Source: Kitasatospora sp. NBC_00315
GTDB lineage: Bacteria; Actinomycetota; Actinomycetes; Streptomycetales; Streptomycetaceae
DNA length: 64,000 nt
Direction: 5' to 3'
NCBI RefSeq assembly: GCF_041435095.1
Contig: NZ_CP108025.1
Coordinates: 3,844,001 to 3,908,000 of the forward strand
Made by a program: the position numbers and the translations under genes. Below, piece by piece: positions 37,573 to 45,198 of the stretch. Below the pieces are notes generated by a model. The model had not been told where the DNA came from. It worked only from the letters and a program-made list of their open reading frames with translations, and did no database searches. How positions within the stretch are numbered: the stretch's first letter is position 1; every line of letters starts with the position of its first letter.

Positions 37573-38637
37573 TCAGTCGGTGTCCCAGCGCTCGCCGGAC
37601 ACCAGCCAGTCGGGCAGGTGCAGGATCTCCACCACGGCGCAGGTCCAGGTGAAGCCGGCGCCCACGCCCATCAGCAGGCAGTGGTCGCCCGGAGCGACCT
37701 CCTTGTTCTCCACGAGGTACGTCAGCCCGGCGAACTGGTCACCGCCACCCAGGTGACCGACCCCCCTGCTCCACGGCCAGGTGGACTGCTCGGGCAAGAT
37801 GCCCAACGGCCCGAAGTACGAGGCCTCCAGCCGCCGTCGGCCCATGTGCGGCAGTACGAAGCGGGCGATGTCGCCGAGCTCCAGACCGGCCTGCGCCAGC
37901 GCCCCGGCCGCGGCCCGGCCCGCACCGCCGGACACCAGACCCACCACCGTGCCCCGGCCCGTGTCACGCATGAACCCGTCCTGGCAGGCCTTCAGATCCA
38001 CCCGTCGGCGCAGGCCCGACGGATCCGGGGCGAACGACTGCCGGCCCCGGTGCATCCCCTCCAACCTCGGCTCGGAGAAGGTGGCCAGGCCCCGCAGCCG
38101 GGCGAACCCGGCCTCCCGGGACAGCACCAGCGCGGCGCCGCCGTCCGCGTACACCGTGCCCGGGTCACTGCGCCAGCGGTCGAATCCCGGCAGGCAGAAC
38201 ACGTCCCCCGCGGTGAGCAGGGCGGCGGGCCGGTCGGTACCGGCCCGCAGGTAGGCGGCGGCCAGCTGCAGGGAGGCCATGCCGCCGTTGGAGACCTGCC
38301 GCACCTCGATCGCCGGGCAGTCGGCGAAGTCCGACCCGAGGGCCTCCCGTTGGATGTACGAGGCCGGAGACCACAGGTCGTGGCCCTGCTCGTACAGGGT
38401 GGCGTGCAGCAGCAGGCCGACGTCCGCGGGGGCGCAGCCGGCCCGGTCCAGCGCGGTGCGGGCGGCGCGGGCCGCCATCTCCGGCGCGGAGGTGTCCGTG
38501 GCCACGGTCACCGACTCCATGCCGGCCCGGCCGGCCTCGGCGCGCGTGCAGAGCCCGGCGGCCACCGCCTGCTCGGTTCCCAGTGCCGGCGGCAGCCATG
38601 TGGCACAGGCCGAGATGTACAGATCGTCGGGATCCAC
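37573..38637 (-). CDS. DpsC-like ketosynthase III with Ser-His-Asp active site (starter unit)
   Basis: A 354-residue KASIII-fold protein. Where FabH has its catalytic Cys, this protein has Ser116 (RQVSNGG), and where FabH has the Asn motif it has His295 and Asp300 (GHLGGGD). This matches the Ser-His-Asp set of DpsC (daunorubicin), which selects the propionyl starter, in both residue type and spacing. A second His264 sits in PHMG. In anthracycline clusters dpsC-type genes pair with a dpsD-type acyltransferase, as here: the acyltransferase gene starts 248 bp away, divergently. It likely primes the minimal PKS with an acyl group other than acetate; which acyl group is not visible. The GTG at 38637 has GAGGAGG 6 nt ahead. 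Confidence 0.88.
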   Translation of the reverse strand: MDPDDLYISACATWLPPALGTEQAVAAGLCTRAEAGRAGMESVTVATDTSAPEMAARAARTALDRAGCAPADVGLLLHATLYEQGHDLWSPASYIQREALGSDFADCPAIEVRQVSNGGMASLQLAAAYLRAGTDRPAALLTAGDVFCLPGFDRWRSDPGTVYADGGAALVLSREAGFARLRGLATFSEPRLEGMHRGRQSFAPDPSGLRRRVDLKACQDGFMRDTGRGTVVGLVSGGAGRAAAGALAQAGLELGDIARFVLPHMGRRRLEASYFGPLGILPEQSTWPWSRGVGHLGGGDQFAGLTYLVENKEVAPGDHCLLMGVGAGFTWTCAVVEILHLPDWLVSGERWDTD

Positions 38638-38709
38638 GCCCCACCTCCTCAGTAGCCGGGCCGTGCGGCCCGTCCGGTTTCCTGTCCCGCCCACTGTCTT
38701 CAGCGGGCC

Positions 38710-38738
38710 TTGAGCCGTGGTTGACGCGGGCTCGAAGG
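38710..38738. promoter_or_regulatory. SARP box array 1 (three heptamers, 11-bp period)
   Basis: Heptamers TTGAGCC (38710), TTGACGC (38721) and TCGAAGG (38732) start exactly 11 bp apart in the gap between the KSIII and acyltransferase genes, nearer the leftward KSIII start. The core is close to palindromic, so the strand served is uncertain. Confidence 0.55.
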
Positions 38739-38768
38739 GCTGCGCCGGGCGGGCCGTGCCCGACGGTT

Positions 38769-38797
38769 CCGAGGAAGCTTCGAGCCGGTCTCGAGGA
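38769..38797. promoter_or_regulatory. SARP box array 2 (three heptamers, 11-bp period)
   Basis: Heptamers CCGAGGA (38769), TCGAGCC (38780) and TCGAGGA (38791) are exactly 11 bp apart, about 90 bp upstream of the acyltransferase gene. The phase differs from array 1, so it is a separate site. Confidence 0.6.
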
Positions 38798-38885
38798 CCC
38801 CTCATGACGATGGGGCGTGCCGAGCGCACCGAGGGCGTGAGCAGCGCCCGGAGCCGACCGCATCGTCGACGGAGGGGAAGGCGCA

Positions 38886-39905
38886 GTGCCGCAGGCCGAG
38901 AAGGATTCACCCACACGACAGGTGGCCCTGCTGCTTCCGGGCCAGGGGTCCCAGCACGCCGGCATGGCCGCCGGCCTGTACGACTGGGAGCCGGTGTTCA
39001 CCGAGTCCATGGACGAGGTGTTCACCGCGCTCGGGGCCGACGGCGGCCGGCTGCGGGCCGACTGGCTCGCGACCGAGCCGGGCACTCCGGTCGACCACGT
39101 GACCAGGGCGCAGCCCCTGCTCTTCGCGGTCGACCTGGCCCTGGCCAGGATGGTCGCCGGCTGGGGCGTGTCCCCGGCCGCGCTGCTCGGTCACAGCGCC
39201 GGCGAGCTGGCGGCCGGAGCGTTCGCCGGGGTGTTCGAGCCGGCCGACGCGGCCCGGGTGATGTGGGACCGGGCCGGCCGGCTGGCCGCGATGCCGCCCG
39301 GCGGCATGCTCGTGGTGGCGGCCGCGGCCGAGGAGTTGACGCCCTACCTGCGCGGGGACGTCGTGGTCGGCGCGGTCAACGCGCCCCGCCAGACCATGCT
39401 GGCCGGCCCCGCCGCTGCGCTGGCCGAGGCCGCCGCCGAGATCAGGGCGGCCGGGCACACCTGCCGGGAGGTGCCGGCGAGCACGGCGTTCCACAGTCCG
39501 GTGGTCGCCGCCGCGGTCAGCACCGAGGCGTACGCGCAGCTGCGGCTCGGCGTGCCCCGGGTGCCGCTGTGGTCCGGGTACACCGCCGCCCGGCTGACCC
39601 CGGAGCAGGCCGTGTCCGCCTCCTTCTGGGCCCGGCACCCGGTCGACCCGGTGCTCTTCGGGCCGGCCCTGGACGCGCTGCTGGCCGATGGCGACCTGCT
39701 CCTGCTGGAGAGCGGCCCCGGCCAGGGCCTCTCCGGCCTGGCCCGGCGCCACCCCCGGGTGCGCCAGGGCCACAGCGCGGTCCTCCCCCTGCTGCCGGCC
39801 CGGCCGCGCGGCGCCGAGGAGGACCGCCGCTCCGTGCTGCGAGCCGCAGAACAGCTGACGCGAGAGGGGTACGGCCCGGTGCGACTGCCCGCAGCCGTGT
39901 CCTGA
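38886..39905 (+). CDS. DpsD-like acyltransferase (malonyl-CoA:ACP transacylase fold)
   Basis: A 339-residue acyltransferase. The nucleophile elbow GHSAGE places Ser104, the catalytic His is in STAFHSP (His203), and the PGQGSQHAGM segment near residue 18 is the usual N-terminal oxyanion region. The family moves acyl groups from CoA to a carrier protein. In anthracycline clusters a protein of this type (DpsD) works beside a DpsC-type KSIII, the arrangement seen here. The GTG at 38886 has a GGAGGGGAAGG site. First gene of the rightward set acyltransferase, O-methyltransferase, SDR, hydroxylase, SnoaL-like. Confidence 0.88.
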   Translation: MPQAEKDSPTRQVALLLPGQGSQHAGMAAGLYDWEPVFTESMDEVFTALGADGGRLRADWLATEPGTPVDHVTRAQPLLFAVDLALARMVAGWGVSPAALLGHSAGELAAGAFAGVFEPADAARVMWDRAGRLAAMPPGGMLVVAAAAEELTPYLRGDVVVGAVNAPRQTMLAGPAAALAEAAAEIRAAGHTCREVPASTAFHSPVVAAAVSTEAYAQLRLGVPRVPLWSGYTAARLTPEQAVSASFWARHPVDPVLFGPALDALLADGDLLLLESGPGQGLSGLARRHPRVRQGHSAVLPLLPARPRGAEEDRRSVLRAAEQLTREGYGPVRLPAAVS

Positions 39906-39944
39906 TCCCGTCGGCCGACCGACCACACTTCGAAAGGAACCGGC

Positions 39945-40943
39945 ATGGAGCCGAGTCAGCGGATGATGGAACTGATCGTGGGATCGTGGGCGGCCCAGGC
40001 CGTCTACGCCGCGGTCGCGCTGGGGATACCCGAGCGCCTCGGGCCGGACGGCGCCGGCTCGCAACGGCTGGCCGAGGAGACCGGCTGCGCCGAACCGGCC
40101 GTGCGGCGGCTGATGGACTACCTGACCGCGCTGGAGATCTGCTCCGGCGACGCCGCCACCGGCTACCGGCTGACCGCCTTCGGTGAGGTGCTGCGCCCGG
40201 AGGTGCCGGGTTCGGTGAGCGCCTACGCGCATCTGGCGGGCGAGGAGTTCCACCCCGTCTGGGGACAGATCCTGCACACCCTGCGGACCGGCGGACCGGC
40301 CTTCGCCCAGGTGCACGGCCAGGACCTGTACGCCTACCTGGGGAGCAACCCGCAGGCCGGGCAGCGCTTCGACGCCGCCATGAACGTGGGGCACGTGCTC
40401 TTCGAGCACATCCCGCAGGTCTACGACTTCTCGGCGGCGGCCGAGGTGGTCGACATCGGCGGCGGCAACGGCGAGTTGCTCACCGCCGTCCTGACCCGGC
40501 ACCCGGCCGTACGGGGTGTGCTGTACGAGGACCCGTCGACCGTCGAGAACGCCCGTCGCTACCTCGACGAGCACCAGGTGGGCGAGCGGTGCGAGACCGT
40601 CGGCGGGAACATGTTCGACTCGGTGCCGGCCGGCGCGGACGTCTACCTGCTGTCCCGGGTGCTGGTCAACTGGAACGACGCCGAGTCCGCGCGGATCCTG
40701 GCCGGCTGCGCCGCCGCGATGAAGGACGACAGCGTGCTGCTGATCGTCGAGCGCCCCCAGCCCGAGGGCGCGCCGAGCCCGATCGCCTCCGCCGTCGACA
40801 TGCTGATGATGCTGGTCACCTCCGGGGGCCGCAGCCGCCCGCTGCACGGCTTCGAGGCCCTGCTCGGCTCGGCCGGTCTGGCCCTGCGCGATGATCTCGA
40901 ACTTCCGCGCGGATTCCGACTGTTGGTCGCCGGGCGGGCCTGA
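39945..40943 (+). CDS. O-methyltransferase (DnrK-type)
   Basis: A 332-residue SAM-dependent O-methyltransferase with the N-terminal dimerisation/winged-helix part of the DnrK/plant-type family (VYAAVALGIPERLG, GCAEPAVRRLMDYL) and the SAM motif VDIGGGNGELL near residues 169-179. The catalytic region SRVLVNWNDAESARIL near residue 240 follows. It would methylate a phenolic or hydroxyl oxygen on the aromatic polyketide. Starts at the ATG at 39945 with AAAGGAA ahead, 39 bp after the acyltransferase gene in the same operon. Confidence 0.9.
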   Translation: MEPSQRMMELIVGSWAAQAVYAAVALGIPERLGPDGAGSQRLAEETGCAEPAVRRLMDYLTALEICSGDAATGYRLTAFGEVLRPEVPGSVSAYAHLAGEEFHPVWGQILHTLRTGGPAFAQVHGQDLYAYLGSNPQAGQRFDAAMNVGHVLFEHIPQVYDFSAAAEVVDIGGGNGELLTAVLTRHPAVRGVLYEDPSTVENARRYLDEHQVGERCETVGGNMFDSVPAGADVYLLSRVLVNWNDAESARILAGCAAAMKDDSVLLIVERPQPEGAPSPIASAVDMLMMLVTSGGRSRPLHGFEALLGSAGLALRDDLELPRGFRLLVAGRA

Positions 40944-41014
40944 CCGTCCGCCGCGCTCCACCCATACCCGTGTCACCGACAGCACGAACCCCCAGAGACC
41001 GAGGAGTCGCCGCC

Positions 41015-41791
41015 ATGGCGGAGAACGAGACGTCCAACCAGCACGCCGGCCGGGTCGCCGTCGTCACCGGGAGCAGCAAGGGCATCGGCGCGGCCATCGC
41101 CGTCGAGCTCGCGGCCCGTGGGCACCGGGTGGTGATCAACTACCTCAGCAGCGCGCAGGAGGCGGCCGCGGTGGTCGAGCAGATCGAGGCGGCGGGCGGC
41201 ACCGCCGTGGCGCACCGCGCGGACGTCTGCGACGCCGAGCAGGCCCGCGGCCTGGTGGCGCGCGCCGTCGAGGAGTTCGGCGCCCTGGACGTGCTGGTCT
41301 GCAACGCCAACGTGGGCCTGGGCGCCGGCGACGTGGCGAGCGTCGAGTGGGAGGTGTTCGCCGGCAAGCTGAACGCCGAGCTGGCCGCCGCCTTCCACCC
41401 GACCCAGGCGGCCCTGCCCGAGCTGGCCAAGAGCGGCGCCGGCAGCATCGTCTACCTCTCCAGCGACTCCGCCCGCGGGCCGGGCGCGCCGCACCTGCTG
41501 GCGCACGGCGTCAGCAAGTCGGCGCTCAACGCGTACGGCCGCTTCGTGGCCAAGGACGCGGCCCCCCAGGGCATCCGGGTCAACGTCCTCTCGCCGGGCC
41601 TGGTGCGCACCGAGGCGACCGCGGCCATCCCGGCGGAGATGTTCCAGCACTGGCTGGACCGCATCCCCTACGGCCGGGCGGCGGAGGCCCAGGACGTGGC
41701 CCGCGCGGTCGCCTTCCTGGCGTCCGGCGAGTCGGAGTACTTCGTCGGCCAGGTGATCTCCCTCAACGGCGGCTCCGACCTGGGCCGTTGA
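41015..41791 (+). CDS. SDR-family protein with His in place of the catalytic Tyr
   Basis: A 258-residue short-chain dehydrogenase/reductase fold. The cofactor loop TGSSKGIG (residues 18-25) is intact and the paired Asn-Ala-Gly motif reads NAN. The usual YxxxK is HxxxK: LLAHGVSKSAL places His164 and Lys168. The serine pair SIVYLSS precedes it. Without the Tyr, normal proton relay would fail, so the protein may use the His instead or act without a classic reduction. The ATG at 41015 is chosen for GAGGAG ahead of it; an upstream in-frame start lacks support. It lies between the O-methyltransferase and hydroxylase genes in one operon. Confidence 0.85.
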   Translation: MAENETSNQHAGRVAVVTGSSKGIGAAIAVELAARGHRVVINYLSSAQEAAAVVEQIEAAGGTAVAHRADVCDAEQARGLVARAVEEFGALDVLVCNANVGLGAGDVASVEWEVFAGKLNAELAAAFHPTQAALPELAKSGAGSIVYLSSDSARGPGAPHLLAHGVSKSALNAYGRFVAKDAAPQGIRVNVLSPGLVRTEATAAIPAEMFQHWLDRIPYGRAAEAQDVARAVAFLASGESEYFVGQVISLNGGSDLGR

Positions 41792-41843
41792 GCGGTCGGC
41801 GGGTGAGGCGTCCGAGGCTGGTAACGGGAAGAAGGGAACGAGG

Positions 41844-43334
41844 ATGACTCCGGATGTGATCGTGGCCGGCGGCGGCCCGGTCGGGCTGATGGCCGCGTGC
41901 GAGCTGCAGCTCGCCGGGGCGCGGACGGTGGTGCTGGAGCAGGCCGCCGAGCCGAGCGGGCAGTCCCGCGCGCTCGGCCTGCACGCGCGCACGGTGGAGG
42001 TGCTCGACATGCGCGGGCTGCTCGACCGGGTGGACAGCCGGGCGCCGGTCTGGCCGAAGGGCCACTTCGGCGGCCTGCGGAAGGTCGACCTGACCGAGCT
42101 GGACGGTGAGCACAGCTATGCGCTGATGGTGCCGCAGTCGAGGACCGAGGCGCTGCTGGAGGAGCGCGCCGCGGAGCTGGGCGCCGACATCCGGCGCGGC
42201 CACACGCTGACCGGCCTGCGGCAGGACGCGGACGGCGTGACCGCGGAGGTGACCGGCCCGGACGGCGGCTACCGGATCGGTGCCGGCTACCTGGTCGGCG
42301 CGGACGGCGGCGCCAGCGCGGTGCGCAAGCTGGCGGGCATCGCCTTCCCCGGGACGGCGTCCACGGTGAACGCCGTGCTCGGGGACGTGCAGATCACGGG
42401 CGAGCAGTCGCAGTCGCGTGAGCTGCACCGGCTACCGGGCGGCCTGTTCGCGATGATCCCGCTCGGCGGGGACGTGTACCGGGTGGTCGCCGTCGAGTTC
42501 GACACCGAGCCCGTGCCGCGCAGCGTGCCGATGACCGCGCAGGAACTGCGGGACACCGCCCGCCGGGTGTCCGGCAGCGATCTGCCGGTCGGCGAGACCT
42601 ACTGGCTGTCCCGCTTCGGCGACGCCACCCGGCAGGCCGAGACCTACCGCAGCGGCCGGGTCGTCCTGGTCGGGGACGCGGCGCACGTGCACTTCCCGGC
42701 CGGTGGGCAGGGGCTCAACACCGGCATGCAGGACGCCCTGAACCTCGGCTGGAAGCTCGGTGCCACGGCGCTGGGGCACGCGCCCGAAGGGCTGCTCGAC
42801 AGCTACCACGACGAGCGGCACCCGGTGGCGCACCGGGTCTGCATGAACACCCGGGCGCAGCTCGCGCTGATGCACCCGGCCGACCGGATCACCCCGCTGC
42901 GCGACCTGTTCAGCGAGCTGATGGACCTCCCCCAGGTGAACCGCTACCTGGCGGAGATGATCACCGGTCTCGACATCCGTTATCCGATGAGCCCCGCGGC
43001 GGAGGACTCCCCGCTGCTCGGCTGCCGGGTGCCGCCGCTGCACCTGGTGACCGCGGACGGCGCCACCGTCACCCCCAACCAGCTCCTGCACGAGGCCCGC
43101 GGCCTGCTGATCGACCTCACCGAGGGCGGCGCGCTGGCCCCGGTCGCGGCCGGTTGGCACGGCCGGGTCCGGTACGAGCCGGCCCGCCCGGCCGAGGACG
43201 AGAAGACCCGGGACCTCGCCGCCCTGCTGGTGCGCCCCGACGGCCACGTGGCCTGGGTCTCCTCGGACGGCCACGACGAGAGCGGGCTGCGGCGCGCGCT
43301 CGCCACCTGGTTCGGCGCCCCGGCGCAGCCCTGA
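41844..43334 (+). CDS. FAD-dependent aromatic hydroxylase 1
   Basis: A 496-residue class A flavoprotein monooxygenase of the aromatic polyketide type. Visible: Rossmann GGGPVGLMAACEL near residues 8-20, the substrate/cofactor GADGGASAVRK near residue 152, and the second FAD motif GDAAHVHFPAGGQGLNTG near residue 277. C-terminal thioredoxin-like part after about residue 400. Such enzymes hydroxylate polyketide rings with NADPH and O2. It resembles PgaE/RdmE/MtmOII-class enzymes; the ring position is not visible. GAAGAAGGGAACGAGG precedes the ATG. Confidence 0.9.
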   Translation: MTPDVIVAGGGPVGLMAACELQLAGARTVVLEQAAEPSGQSRALGLHARTVEVLDMRGLLDRVDSRAPVWPKGHFGGLRKVDLTELDGEHSYALMVPQSRTEALLEERAAELGADIRRGHTLTGLRQDADGVTAEVTGPDGGYRIGAGYLVGADGGASAVRKLAGIAFPGTASTVNAVLGDVQITGEQSQSRELHRLPGGLFAMIPLGGDVYRVVAVEFDTEPVPRSVPMTAQELRDTARRVSGSDLPVGETYWLSRFGDATRQAETYRSGRVVLVGDAAHVHFPAGGQGLNTGMQDALNLGWKLGATALGHAPEGLLDSYHDERHPVAHRVCMNTRAQLALMHPADRITPLRDLFSELMDLPQVNRYLAEMITGLDIRYPMSPAAEDSPLLGCRVPPLHLVTADGATVTPNQLLHEARGLLIDLTEGGALAPVAAGWHGRVRYEPARPAEDEKTRDLAALLVRPDGHVAWVSSDGHDESGLRRALATWFGAPAQP

Positions 43335-43360
43335 CCCGCCCCCCGACAGCGGAGGACACC

Positions 43361-43795
43361 ATGCAGACAGCGAACAGCGGCACCCTGGCCGATCCCGTCC
43401 TCTACGAGGAGATCCAGGCCTTCTACGCCCGGCACATGCAGCTCATCGACGAGGGCAGCCTGACCGCCTGGGCGGCCACCTTCACCGAGGACGCGGTCAT
43501 CTCCAACAACGTCAACCCGCGCCCGGCCGAGGGCCGCCCGGCGATCGCCGCGGTGATCCACCGGGCGCACGGCGAACTGGCCTCGAAGGGGATCCAGCAG
43601 CGGCACTGGATGGGCATGCTCACCGTCGAGCCGGTGGACGGGGAGAACGTCCGGGCGCGCAGCTACGCGCTGATCCTCAACACGGCGGCGGGCGGCGCAC
43701 CGGCCGTCGAGCGCAGCACGGTCTGCCACGACGAGCTGTCGCTGGTCGGCGGCGCGTGGCAGATCCGGCGCCGACGGGTGCACCACGACGGGTAG
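43361..43795 (+). CDS. SnoaL-like NTF2-fold protein 1
   Basis: A 144-residue SnoaL/NTF2-fold protein with the pattern LYEEIQAFYARHMQLIDEG, TFTEDAVISNNV and RHWMGMLTVEP. Members act in polyketide clusters as cyclases, hydroxylation partners or binding proteins. It is clearly a paralogue of the gene at 48905 (shared QRHW/VRHW-GML, RSYALxLNTxAGGAPAV). The catalytic residue of SnoaL itself cannot be confirmed here. It is the last gene of the operon and ends at a perfect inverted-repeat terminator. GGAGGACACC precedes the ATG. Confidence 0.85.
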   Translation: MQTANSGTLADPVLYEEIQAFYARHMQLIDEGSLTAWAATFTEDAVISNNVNPRPAEGRPAIAAVIHRAHGELASKGIQQRHWMGMLTVEPVDGENVRARSYALILNTAAGGAPAVERSTVCHDELSLVGGAWQIRRRRVHHDG

Positions 43796-43797
43796 CC

Positions 43798-43862
43798 GGT
43801 ACGGCGAAGCGGGCGGGCCCGCGGGGAGATCCTCCCCGCGGGCCCGCCCGCTTCGCCGTACC
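43798..43862. terminator. Bidirectional terminator, perfect 30-bp inverted repeat
   Basis: Arms 43798-43827 and 43833-43862 are complementary without a mismatch around a GATCC loop. It fills the gap between the convergent SnoaL-like 1 and cyclase genes. Confidence 0.85.
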
Positions 43863-43870
43863 GGGCGCGG

Positions 43871-44635
43871 TCAGTCGAGCATGGCCACCGCGCGGGCCCA
43901 GCCGGCCCCGGCGCCGGCGATCTTCACCGGGAAGCAGGAGACCTGGAAGCCGTACGAGGGCAGCGACTCCAGGTTCGACAGCCGCTCGATCTGGCAGTAC
44001 TCGCGGTCCCGGCCGGCGAAGTGCGCGGGCCACAGCACGCTACGGTCGCCCGTCCGGCGGTACTCGTCGATGATGTGGGTGAAGGGCGCGTCCAGGCTGA
44101 AGGCGTCGGTGCCGATCACCCGGACGCCGAGGTCCAGCAGGTAGTGCACGGCCGGGCCGTCGAGGCCGGCGAACTGGGTGAAGTAGGCCGGGGTGCCGAT
44201 GCGTTCGGCCGCCCCGGTGTTCAGCAGGACGATGTCCAGGGCGTCCGGGAGCCGGCCGATCCGGTCGAACTCGGTCTTCAGCCGGTCGGCGCCGATCGTC
44301 CCGGTGCCCACGTCCCGGACGTCGAGCACCAGGCCGGGGCGGTAGAACCAGTCCAGCGGCATCCGGTCGATGGTCCGGGCCTCGCCGTAGGAGGCGGTGC
44401 CGTAGTGGGCGGGCGCGTCGACGTGCGTCCCGGTGTGGCTGGTGAGCGTCAGCGTGTCGTTGGTCAGGAACTCACCGCCCGGCAGGGTCTCCGGGGCGAA
44501 GTCGAGGTCGAAGTGGGCCTTCATCTCGGACGCCATGTGCCGGGCGCCCTCGGCGGCCGACATCACCTTGTGGATGACCGGGTCCGGCTCCCAGAAGGCG
44601 GCGTCGATGGGGGAGGAGATGTCGATCAGACGCAT
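43871..44635 (-). CDS. PF04199-type polyketide cyclase
   Basis: A 254-residue member of the cyclase (kynurenine formamidase-like, PF04199) family. The metal-binding signature HTGTHVDAPAH gives His67, His71, Asp73 and His77. Members appear in aromatic polyketide clusters, where they close later rings. It is the last gene of a five-gene leftward run (ketoreductase, aromatase/cyclase, acyl-CoA ligase, small oxygenase, cyclase). Start at the ATG at 44635, 101 bp after the oxygenase gene. The ring it closes is unknown. Confidence 0.86.
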   Translation of the reverse strand: MRLIDISSPIDAAFWEPDPVIHKVMSAAEGARHMASEMKAHFDLDFAPETLPGGEFLTNDTLTLTSHTGTHVDAPAHYGTASYGEARTIDRMPLDWFYRPGLVLDVRDVGTGTIGADRLKTEFDRIGRLPDALDIVLLNTGAAERIGTPAYFTQFAGLDGPAVHYLLDLGVRVIGTDAFSLDAPFTHIIDEYRRTGDRSVLWPAHFAGRDREYCQIERLSNLESLPSYGFQVSCFPVKIAGAGAGWARAVAMLD

Positions 44636-44736
44636 GCGTGGGCCTCTCGTAGATGTCCGTGACGGCGTTCTCCCGGCCAGGGAGGCCCGGGCCGGGAGAA
44701 CGGGATCGGTGCGGGGCGCGCGGGGCGCCGCCCGGA

Positions 44737-45030
44737 TCAGGCCTCGGCGGCCGAGACCAGGGCGAAGGAGTCGGCCTTGACGGACACCAGCGGCATCATC
44801 TCGCCGACGTGGGTGCGGAACTCGCCGCTGGAGACGACCGCGTGGTGGGCCGCGGCGTCCTGCCACCGGCCGATGTTGACGTAGGTGGTCGGGTCCGACT
44901 GCGAGCGGAGCATCTGGTAGTCGACGAAGCCGGGCTGCTCGGCCATGAAGGCCGCGTACTTGCCGAACAGCGCCTCGAACTCGTCGGCGGTGTCGCCCTT
45001 GAGCGTGAAGGTGGTGATGAAGGTGGCCAT
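44737..45030 (-). CDS. ABM-family small monooxygenase
   Basis: A 97-residue antibiotic biosynthesis monooxygenase (dimeric alpha/beta barrel, ActVA-Orf6/SnoaB-like) protein. The signature GFVDYQMLRSQSDPTTYVNIGRWQD (split across residues 34-58) is typical. These cofactor-free enzymes oxidise anthrones to quinones with O2. Here it would convert the polyketide anthrone/naphthol to a quinone. GAGGAGGGAATCACC precedes the ATG. Confidence 0.87.
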   Translation of the reverse strand: MATFITTFTLKGDTADEFEALFGKYAAFMAEQPGFVDYQMLRSQSDPTTYVNIGRWQDAAAHHAVVSSGEFRTHVGEMMPLVSVKADSFALVSAAEA

Positions 45031-45198
45031 GGTGATTCCCTCCTCGGGTACGGACCCCGGCTCACTGCCGGAGCGGGGCTGGTGCGGGTGGCGCGGCGCG
45101 GGGCCGACGCGGGGGCCGACGCGGGCGGCGGGGCGCCGCGGTCGCGTGGGCCGGGCGTGCGGGCGTGCGCCGGCCGGGTGTGCGGGGGACGGCGGCGG

